Assembly (NCBI GenBank): GCA_035477595.1
Contig: DATIKM010000067.1
Location: 1 to 5,979, forward strand
From: DATIKM01 sp035477595
GTDB lineage: Bacteria; Armatimonadota; Chthonomonadetes; Chthonomonadales; CAJBBX01
Direction: 5' to 3'
Length of the DNA stretch: 5,979 bases
Part shown: one piece after another, positions 1 through 4,678 of the stretch
Numbering within the stretch: position 1 is the first letter of the stretch
Layout: every line of letters starts with the position of its first letter
Made by a program: the position numbers and the translations under genes
The notes under the pieces: generated by a model
Database searches by the model: none
Told to the model about the DNA's origin: nothing
Seen by the model: only the letters and a program-made list of their open reading frames with translations

Positions 1-56
1 GTGGGCGGGCGCACTCGCGCAACCGCACCGGTGATGAACGAGCCTGCTGCCCCCCC
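1..56 (+). repeat. Long direct repeat, copy 1 (array interval plus flanking core)
   Basis: These 56 bases are identical to 186-241. The copy covers a core tail (GTGGGCGGGCG), the whole variable interval (which includes GGTGATGAACGAGCCTGCTG) and the start of the next C-run. It begins at the window edge, so its true length is unknown. Confidence 0.9.
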
Positions 57-143
57 GCGCGTGGGCTGGCGGTAGCCACCGGACACGGCGGCCTCATGGC
101 CCCCTGTCGCGCCCCCTGCGCGGATGGGCTGGCGGCCGCCAGG

Positions 144-179
144 GCGCCTCGCTTGAGACTGCTATGGAGCGCGCCCCCC
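144..179 (+). repeat. Second direct repeat, copy 1 (array interval)
   Basis: A 36-bp stretch starting GCGCCTCGCTTGAGAC and ending in GGAGCG plus the next C-run. It matches 266-301 with one mismatch (T160 against G282). It forms the 3' part of the variable interval of one unit, while the core before it differs from that of the other copy. Confidence 0.9.
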
Positions 180-185
180 GTGCGG

Positions 186-241
186 GTGGGCGGGCGCACT
201 CGCGCAACCGCACCGGTGATGAACGAGCCTGCTGCCCCCCC
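186..241 (+). repeat. Long direct repeat, copy 2 of the 1-56 sequence
   Basis: Exact copy of 1-56, offset by 185 bp, which is three array units. The copies diverge after the C-run: seven C then GCGCGTGGGCTGG in the first, ten C then GCGTGGGCGGG in the second. This suggests duplication of units followed by slippage in the homopolymer. Confidence 0.9.
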
Positions 242-265
242 CCCGCGTGGGCGGGCGTCACCAGC

Positions 266-301
266 GCGCCTCGCTTGAGACGGCTATGGAGCGCGCCCCC
301 C
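266..301 (+). repeat. Second direct repeat, copy 2
   Basis: Matches 144-179 at 35 of 36 positions, offset by 122 bp (two units). The offset differs from the 185 bp of the other repeated pair, so the array is a mosaic of shuffled units and not a simple higher-order tandem duplication. Confidence 0.9.
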
Positions 302-373
302 CCGCGCGGGTAGGCTGGCGTTCGCCGCTGCCATGTTGCCCCGGCGCGCATGGATAGGGCCCCCCGTGCGCGT

Positions 374-396
374 GGGCTGGCGGACGGCGCCAGCCC
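374..396. repeat. Perfect hairpin formed by the last array core and its inverted copy
   Basis: GGGCTGGCG (374-382) and CGCCAGCCC (388-396) form a perfect 9-bp stem around a 5-base loop. The left arm is the conserved array core and the right arm is its exact reverse complement. It is the last recognisable unit, and it lies about 74 bp beyond the stop of the minus-strand gene ending at 470. It could therefore act as a stem-loop end for that transcript. No T-run follows on either strand, so a classic intrinsic terminator is not supported. Positions 397-469 hold nothing else I recognise. Confidence 0.6.
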
Positions 397-469
397 CGGA
401 GCGACCCGGGCCACCGGCGGAACCCGTCCGGCGACCCGGCGGTGCAACCCTCGTGGCGTCGCGAAGGGC

Positions 470-607
470 CTACTTGCCGATCTTGAACATCTTGGTGCCG
501 CACTCGGAGCACGTGCCCGTCGTAGCCGGCTTCCCATTCTTCATGGTGATGGCCGTCGGGTTCTTCATTTCCTTCTTCGCCTTGCACTTGACGCAGTAGG
601 CCTCCAC
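470..607 (-). CDS. DUF5679-type mini zinc-ribbon protein (45 aa)
   Basis: A very small protein with two CxxC pairs, CVKC at residues 5-8 and CSEC at 33-36, which should bind one zinc as a ribbon. Between them lies the basic stretch KAKKEMKNP, then MKNGKPAT, and the protein ends GTKMFKIGK. This pattern is typical of the short DUF5679 family, whose function is unknown. A nucleic-acid or ribosome-associated role is only a guess from its size and charge. The start is GTG at 605-607, chosen because GGGAGGA (615-621) sits seven bases upstream and the family usually begins just before the AYCVKC segment. The same frame stays open upstream to 1153 inside the next gene; that extension is arginine- and glycine-rich noise. 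The stop is TAG at 470-472. The gene is probably a single transcription unit, since 188 bp separate it from the upstream minus-strand gene. Confidence 0.88.
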   Translation of the reverse strand: MEAYCVKCKAKKEMKNPTAITMKNGKPATTGTCSECGTKMFKIGK

Positions 608-795
608 GGTCCCGTCCTCCCTTACCGGATAACGAATGCACAGCGCGGCTCCATTCGCGACCGGCTCCCGGATTCCTGCCGGGTCGGCGAAGGGAGGCGA
701 TACAGGTCGAGTGCGCGTCCGACCTGGCCGCCGCACCGCTTCCATCGGGGATGGGTCACGGGCTCGCCGGGGTGAGGTCTGCGCGGAGCCCATCC
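608..795. other. Intergenic region between two minus-strand genes
   Basis: This 188-bp stretch holds the ribosome binding site of the zinc-ribbon gene (615-621) and an inverted repeat against the stop of the neighbouring gene. I see no tRNA, no convincing -35/-10 pair and no coding signal. A minus-strand TTATCC-like element (about 626-631) is too close to the start codon and lacks a partner, so I do not call it a promoter. Confidence 0.5.
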
Positions 796-796
796 C
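748..796 (-). terminator. Possible stem-loop terminator after the exported glycosidase-like gene
   Basis: GGGATGGG (748-755) and CCCATCCC (789-796) are exact reverse complements, and the second arm overlaps the stop codon at 796-798. An alternative pairing of GGGCTC (760-765) with GAGCCC (786-791) can extend the stem with a bulge. The loop is about 20-33 bases and no T-run follows on the minus strand. At best this is a weak or Rho-assisted terminator or a 3'-end stabilising structure. Confidence 0.35.
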
Positions 797-2886
797 TACT
801 GCAGCGCTTCCAGGCAGTCCACCGGCAGCCTCGCGCCGCTCAGGCCCGTCACGGTCAGCGCGTGGAAGCCATCGGGCAGGCGGTTCGCCTCCACGACGAC
901 GGAGGACGGCGCCGCCGGGCCCGAGAGGTCGAACTCGCCGAGCGGGGCGCCGTTGAGCTTCACCGCGATGCGCCCGTACTCCGGGCCCCGGGGGAGCCAG
1001 AGGCGGAAGCCCGCGCCGCGGAAGTTCCACTTGACGCGCTCGCGCGGGTTCGCGCACACAGCGCCCACGCCCCATCGCCACGAGGCGCCCTGTACCCGCT
1101 CGTAGGCGCCCTCGGCGACCCCCGCCCCCGAGATCGCCTCGCTGTAGAGCCACGGTTGGACCGCGGGCAGCGGCGCGCCCCGCACCGCGAACCGCTCGAC
1201 CGCCAGGAGCGTGCCCGCCTCAAGCAGCAGCCCAAGGGTCCCGGCCTCCTCCGCAAGGGCGCCTGACCAGACCTCGCTGCCGTCGACGGCCACCCTCGCG
1301 CTCCCGCGTGCCCCGCCGATGCGAACGACGCGCCGGTCGCCGGGCGGCAGCGCTCCCTCCGCCACCACCGCGGACTCCGGAGCGTCGCCCGCCGCGACGA
1401 TCCGCCAGCGGTCCCCGGTGAGCTCGAGCGCGCGGTGTCGGGTCCAGCACAGCGCGTGCGGGCGCCCGTCCGCCCGCCCCTCCGCGCCGAGCGGCATTCG
1501 GCAGCCCCAGGCGAGCCGCGCCGCGCCGGACCGCAGGGCCAGGACTGCCTCCAGCTCGAAGCTGGCGTAGGCGGCTCGCGTCAGCGAGATCGTCCTGCCG
1601 CGGTGGGCCGAGATGGTGAACCCGGACCTCCGCAGCGGCCGGTTCCAGGGCCGCGAGGCCGCGCCGATCGTGCCCACGCCGCCCTCGGCGTGGCGGGACG
1701 GGAAGAGGGCGTGGAGCGTGCCGTCGCGGCCAACGCGGGCGGCGATGGTCTGGCCCCAGAGGCCGAACGCCTCGTGCGCGACGGGCTCCGCGCGCCACAC
1801 GGAGCCGTGTTGCCAGAGCTCCCACGCGTCCGGGTCCGTCGCCCTCTCGATGGGGGCGCGCAGGACCGCCTGGAAGTTGCGGTTCAGCCCCACGGAGGTG
1901 CGCGGGTCGTACACGTAGCCGCCGTGGGCGAACGCCGGAAACGCCTCGATCGGCGACGGGTAGAAGCGGTCGCCCTCCAGGCCCGCGATCATCACGGGCT
2001 TCGACCACGGGCCCTCGGGGTCAGTGGCCGTCATGGCGAGCTGACCCCAGGCGAAGTGGGCGCCGGAATCGAGGTTCAGGAGCGCCAGCCAGTCCTTGGC
2101 GCGGCGGACCAGCGAGGTGGCATAGACCCGGCGGTAGCGCGTGCCGGGGCCGGTCAGCCTCTGCCACTCGGAGGTGCGCAGGATCGGCCGCGGGCTGCGG
2201 CGGAAGGGACCCTCGGGCCGGTCCGACCATGCGTAGGCCGCGCCGCTGTCCGCGCCGTCGCTCGGCGCCGCGATGTTCGCCCAGGTGGTGTTGGAGGTGG
2301 CCCAGTCGTATGCCATGTGGTACCGACCCTCGTGGTACACCACGCACGCGTCGGGCGCGATGGAGGCCGGGAACGCGTCGCCCTCGAACCGGAAGTCGGG
2401 ATCGTCGAAGACGGGCCCCACCAGCTCCCAGGTCCGGCCCCGGTCGCTCGAACGGAAGCCCCGGCAGTGGGTCGGCTCGTCGCCCGGCCTCAGCGCGTAG
2501 CCCTCGTGATAGAAGCCGACGTAGGCGTACCAGCGGCCGGACACGGGGTCGATGAGCAGGGACACGTTGACGGGCCACGCAAACGGGGCAACGCCGCGGA
2601 CGAACGGGTTCCCGGGGGACCGCCGGAAGGTGTCGAAGGACGGGTCGCCCAGGATCGGGTGGCGCAGCCACGCGTCGGCGTTCGCGCCGAGCGCGTAATC
2701 GATCGTCGCGGCGCGGGCGGCGGGGCGCTTCCACAGGTGCGGCCAGCGGGGCGCGACGACCCCTGCGTTGCTGCGTGAGCCCGGCGCGGGTATAGCTGCT
2801 GCCGCGCACACGGCGGCGGCCAGCACGGACCGCCTGCTCGGAGCCCTCCGGCTCCCGCTCCTGTCACCCGTCGGGCGGTCTCCCAT
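796..2886 (-). CDS. Tat-exported five-bladed-propeller glycosidase-like protein with C-terminal beta domains
   Basis: A 696-residue protein. The start at 2884-2886 is chosen because GGAGG lies six bases upstream and the N-terminus then gives a clean twin-arginine signal: SRRSVL at 17-22 followed by an alanine-rich hydrophobic stretch to about 33. An ATG 30 codons further up has no ribosome binding site. Residues about 90-400 look like a beta-propeller carbohydrate enzyme of the GH43/GH32 type. They contain an Asp-box (SSDRGRTW, 146-153), IAPDACVVYHEGRYHMAYD (176-194, with D179 in the APD position common in GH43-like proteins), and two blade motifs, SDRPEGPF (221-228) and ATDPEGPW (287-294). 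The GH32 signatures WMNDPNG, RDP and EC are absent, so I do not call it an invertase. Residues about 420-570 resemble a concanavalin-type sandwich. Residues 580-696 resemble a jelly-roll module often appended to secreted glycosidases. It is divergent from the GH4 gene. The substrate is unknown and catalytic activity is not proven. Confidence 0.75.
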   Translation of the reverse strand: MGDRPTGDRSGSRRAPSRRSVLAAAVCAAAAIPAPGSRSNAGVVAPRWPHLWKRPAARAATIDYALGANADAWLRHPILGDPSFDTFRRSPGNPFVRGVAPFAWPVNVSLLIDPVSGRWYAYVGFYHEGYALRPGDEPTHCRGFRSSDRGRTWELVGPVFDDPDFRFEGDAFPASIAPDACVVYHEGRYHMAYDWATSNTTWANIAAPSDGADSGAAYAWSDRPEGPFRRSPRPILRTSEWQRLTGPGTRYRRVYATSLVRRAKDWLALLNLDSGAHFAWGQLAMTATDPEGPWSKPVMIAGLEGDRFYPSPIEAFPAFAHGGYVYDPRTSVGLNRNFQAVLRAPIERATDPDAWELWQHGSVWRAEPVAHEAFGLWGQTIAARVGRDGTLHALFPSRHAEGGVGTIGAASRPWNRPLRRSGFTISAHRGRTISLTRAAYASFELEAVLALRSGAARLAWGCRMPLGAEGRADGRPHALCWTRHRALELTGDRWRIVAAGDAPESAVVAEGALPPGDRRVVRIGGARGSARVAVDGSEVWSGALAEEAGTLGLLLEAGTLLAVERFAVRGAPLPAVQPWLYSEAISGAGVAEGAYERVQGASWRWGVGAVCANPRERVKWNFRGAGFRLWLPRGPEYGRIAVKLNGAPLGEFDLSGPAAPSSVVVEANRLPDGFHALTVTGLSGARLPVDCLEALQ

Positions 2887-2912
2887 CGTTCGCCTCCGCT
2901 TCGCCGCCTCAC

Positions 2913-2931
2913 GATGCGCGGTTCGCGCATC
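2913..2931. promoter_or_regulatory. Perfect 8-bp inverted repeat, candidate operator or leader hairpin
   Basis: GATGCGCG, a three-base gap and CGCGCATC form an exact dyad. It lies 27 bp upstream of the start codon of the exported glycosidase-like gene and downstream of its predicted transcription start. It could be a repressor binding site placed to block elongation, or an RNA stem close to the ribosome binding site. It does not match a regulator site I recognise. Confidence 0.5.
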
Positions 2932-3047
2932 CGGTCCCGGTGCGCCGGCGACGCGTCCGCCGACTGCAGCCTCCATCGTGTCGCGGCAGGAACGCCATGC
3001 GAGGGGGCGGTGCTGTCGTGGGCCGGCCGGTCCGCGGCCACCGACCC

Positions 3048-3076
3048 GTTATAGTGCTCCTGCGCTCTGGCGTCAA
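3048..3076 (-). promoter_or_regulatory. Sigma-70-type promoter for the exported glycosidase-like gene
   Basis: Read on the minus strand, TTGACG (3071-3076) and TATAAC (3048-3053) are separated by exactly 17 bases. Each hexamer matches consensus at five of six positions. This is striking in such GC-rich DNA. Transcription would start near 3041, giving a leader of about 155 bases before the ATG at 2886. The opposite strand reads TATAGT at 3050-3055 over the same bases, but it has no -35 partner at the right distance. Confidence 0.7.
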
Positions 3077-3130
3077 GCGCGATCCGGACCGCGTGCGCGG
3101 GCCGCTCGCTCGCCAGCGCGCAAGGAATCG

Positions 3131-3186
3131 GCGCGCGGGGCGGGGAATGGGAACCGCACAACGGGGTTCGCGACACCCCCGCGCGC
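3131..3186. promoter_or_regulatory. Nested inverted repeat upstream of the GH4 gene
   Basis: GCGCGCGGGG (3131-3140) pairs exactly with CCCCGCGCGC (3177-3186). Inside the loop, GAACC (3151-3155) pairs with GGTTC (3165-3169). The outer arm ends four bases before AAGGAGG (3191-3197), so in RNA the structure would sit directly against the ribosome binding site. It could be a regulatory leader or an operator. GC-rich DNA forms such pairs easily by chance, so confidence is limited. Confidence 0.4.
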
Positions 3187-3207
3187 TGCGAAGGAGGCGC
3201 CGTCACC

Positions 3208-4635
3208 ATGCCCAAGATCGCCATGATCGGAGCGGGAAGCATCGTCTTCTGCAAGACGCTCCTGAACGACATGCTGGCCACGCCCGCGCTCGAGGGCGCC
3301 ACCTACGCCCTCATGAGCCCCACCGAGACGAAGCTCCGCCGCATGGAGGCGTTCGCACGGCGAATGGTCGCCGAGAACGGCCTGAGCGCCTCGGTGTACG
3401 CCACCACCGACCGGCGCGACGCCATCCGGGACGCGGACTACGTGGTCTGCATGGTGCAGGTGGGCGGAGTAGAGGCCTTCCGCCACGACTACATGATCCC
3501 GCTGAAGTACGGCGTGGACCAGTGCATCGGCGACTCGCTCGGGCCTGGCGGCGTGATGCGCGGCCTCCGGAGCATCCCGGCGCTCGCCGAGATCGTGCGG
3601 GACATGGAGGAGATCGCCGCGCCGGGCGCCCTGCTCCTGAACTACACGAACCCGATGGCCGCGTGCTGCCTGGCGCTCGGGCGCATCAGCAGCGTTCCCT
3701 TTATCGGCCTGTGCCACGGCGTGCAGACCACGCTGGACCTCATCTCCGGCTACGTCGGCGTGCCCAAGGAGGAGATCGACCACCTGGTGGCGGGCATCAA
3801 CCACATGGCCTGGTTCCTCCGCATCGAGCACCGGGGCAGCGACCTTTACCCGCTGTTCAGGGAGCGCTGCGAGCGGCCCGAGTATTACGTGAACGAGAAG
3901 GTGCGCATCGAGGTGATGCGGCACTTCGGCTACTTCATGACGGAGAGCACGGGCCACCTGAGCGAGTACGTCCCGTGGTTCCGCAGCAGCGAGCGGGCCC
4001 TCAACGCGTACTGCGACCAGCCGGCCTTCGGCGGGGAGTCCGGCGCCTACTATCGATGGTGCGAGACGGTGGCCAAGGCCTACGAGTCTGTCGACCCGCT
4101 GCAGTTCGAGTCGCCGAGGCTCGAGCCGCGCAGCGCCGAGTACTGCACCTACATCCTCGAGGCTAGGCAGACCGGCGTTCCGTTCAAGCTGCAGGGCAAC
4201 GTGCGCAACGACGGCTACATCGGGAACCTGCCGCCGGGCTGCTGCGTGGAGGTGCCGGTGTACGTGGACCGCCAGGGCCTGCACCCGCTGCGGGTGGGCG
4301 ACCTGCCGCCCCAGTGCGCCGCGCTGAACCAGTCCAACGTGACCGTGCAGACGCTCGCGGTCGACGCGGGGCTGGCGGGCGACCCCGAGCTGGTGATGCA
4401 CGCCATCGCGCTGGACCCCCTTACCTCGACGCGCTGCACGCTGGCCGAAGTGCGCGAGATGACGGCAGAGCTCCTGGCGGCGGAGGCGTCGTGGCTCCCG
4501 CAGTTCGCAGGCAAGACGCTCAAGGACACCCCGTTCATCAGCGTGCCGGAGGGCGTGCAGCCGGTGGAGGTGCCGCTCGACCCGGCGCTCGCCATCGGCA
4601 AGCGGTTCGGCACGCTGGTGGAGCAGGTGAAGTAG
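3208..4635 (+). CDS. melA: Family GH4 glycosidase, MelA-like alpha-galactosidase
   Basis: A 475-residue cytoplasmic enzyme with no signal peptide. GH4 enzymes use NAD+ and a divalent metal, usually Mn2+, to cleave glycosides by an oxidation-elimination route. Visible features in order: Rossmann loop IGAGS (7-11); QVGGVEAFRHD (84-94); the LGPGGVMRGLRSIP stretch (111-124); NYTNPM (145-150); GLCH (167-170); AGINHMAW (195-202); GYFMTESTGHLSEYVPWF (241-258); GNVRNDG (330-336); and NLPPGCCVEVPVYVD (340-354). Cys169 and His199 match the GH4 metal ligands. GLCHxVQ, GINHMA, GNVRNDG and GCCVEV are closest to my recall of E. coli MelA, which favours alpha-galactoside over alpha-glucoside or phospho-sugar substrates. 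It carries about 40 residues beyond the point where E. coli MelA ends (about residue 433). The ATG start has AAGGAGG ten bases upstream. The next gene begins 43 bp after the TAG stop. Family is certain; substrate is inferred. Confidence 0.93.
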   Translation: MPKIAMIGAGSIVFCKTLLNDMLATPALEGATYALMSPTETKLRRMEAFARRMVAENGLSASVYATTDRRDAIRDADYVVCMVQVGGVEAFRHDYMIPLKYGVDQCIGDSLGPGGVMRGLRSIPALAEIVRDMEEIAAPGALLLNYTNPMAACCLALGRISSVPFIGLCHGVQTTLDLISGYVGVPKEEIDHLVAGINHMAWFLRIEHRGSDLYPLFRERCERPEYYVNEKVRIEVMRHFGYFMTESTGHLSEYVPWFRSSERALNAYCDQPAFGGESGAYYRWCETVAKAYESVDPLQFESPRLEPRSAEYCTYILEARQTGVPFKLQGNVRNDGYIGNLPPGCCVEVPVYVDRQGLHPLRVGDLPPQCAALNQSNVTVQTLAVDAGLAGDPELVMHAIALDPLTSTRCTLAEVREMTAELLAAEASWLPQFAGKTLKDTPFISVPEGVQPVEVPLDPALAIGKRFGTLVEQVK

Positions 4636-4637
4636 TG

Positions 4638-4664
4638 GCGGCCGTGTCAGGGGATCGCGGCCGC
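4638..4664 (+). other. Intercistronic stem-loop between the GH4 and GYF_2 genes
   Basis: GCGGCCG (4638-4644) and CGGCCGC (4658-4664) form a perfect 7-bp stem around a 13-base loop in the 43-bp gap. The right arm ends just before the ribosome binding site (GGAGG, 4667-4671) of the next gene. No T-run follows, so it is more likely an RNA-processing or stability element than a full terminator, if it has any role. Confidence 0.35.
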
Positions 4665-4678
4665 GCGGAGGTGGGCGC

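Larger units (their letters stand above)
1..396. repeat. CRISPR-like periodic array of about 62-bp units (degenerate, non-coding)
   Basis: Six C-runs begin at 50, 112, 174, 235, 296 and 360, so the step is 62, 62, 61, 61 and 64 bp. Each run (5-10 C) leads into a core close to GYGCGSGTGGGCKGGCG (core tails at 61, 124, 186, 247, 310 and 372). A further core tail at 1-11 shows that the array is cut by the left edge. The core can fold imperfectly (GCCC-CCCG against CGGG-T-GGGC). Between cores lie variable stretches of about 38 bp, two of which recur. The step is not a multiple of three and drifts, which argues against a coding repeat. A step near 61 bp is also usual for type I-E/I-F CRISPR. However, the cores differ from one another at several positions, the intervals are shared between units, and no cas gene is visible. 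I therefore call it a tandem repeat of unknown function. Confidence 0.8.
2887..3207. promoter_or_regulatory. Divergent control region between the exported protein and GH4 genes
   Basis: A 321-bp gene-free region between two outward-facing genes. It holds one good minus-strand promoter, an 8-bp perfect palindromic hairpin in the presumed minus-strand leader, a nested inverted repeat in front of the GH4 gene, and a ribosome binding site on each side (GGAGG near 2893-2897 on minus, AAGGAGG at 3191-3197 on plus). The octamer GGTTCGCG occurs twice in the same orientation (2920-2927 and 3165-3172), once in each inverted repeat. No separate regulator gene lies in the window. Confidence 0.6.

Noticed and set aside
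1..396. Functional CRISPR array
   Set aside because: The cores differ at several positions, C-run length varies, intervals are duplicated, and no cas gene or clear leader is visible. The periodicity alone is not enough.
94..641. Minus-strand frames of 147 and 127 codons over the array and the zinc-ribbon gene
   Set aside because: They are Arg/Pro/Gly-rich, cross repeat units whose step is not a multiple of three, and one overlaps the zinc-ribbon gene in another frame.
608..1153. Upstream extension of the zinc-ribbon frame
   Set aside because: The extension overlaps the exported-protein gene in another frame, has no family-like sequence, and the GTG at 605-607 has its own well-placed ribosome binding site.
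1435..2778. Plus-strand frame of 447 codons
   Set aside because: It lies antisense to the exported glycosidase-like gene, whose translation shows clear domain motifs. The composition (Arg, Gly, Ala, Val) is typical of a high-GC shadow.
2797..2835. Lipoprotein signal in the exported protein
   Set aside because: The only cysteine in the hydrophobic stretch (C27) is preceded by AAV, which is a poor lipobox. A plain Tat signal is a better reading.
796..2886. Invertase or levanase (GH32)
   Set aside because: The propeller is plausible but the three GH32 catalytic motifs are not found, so the specific enzyme name is not supported.
2887..2976. Start of the exported protein at the upstream ATG (2974-2976)
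   Set aside because: It has no ribosome binding site, and it would put 30 charged residues ahead of the existing Tat n-region. The ATG at 2884-2886 has GGAGG six bases away.
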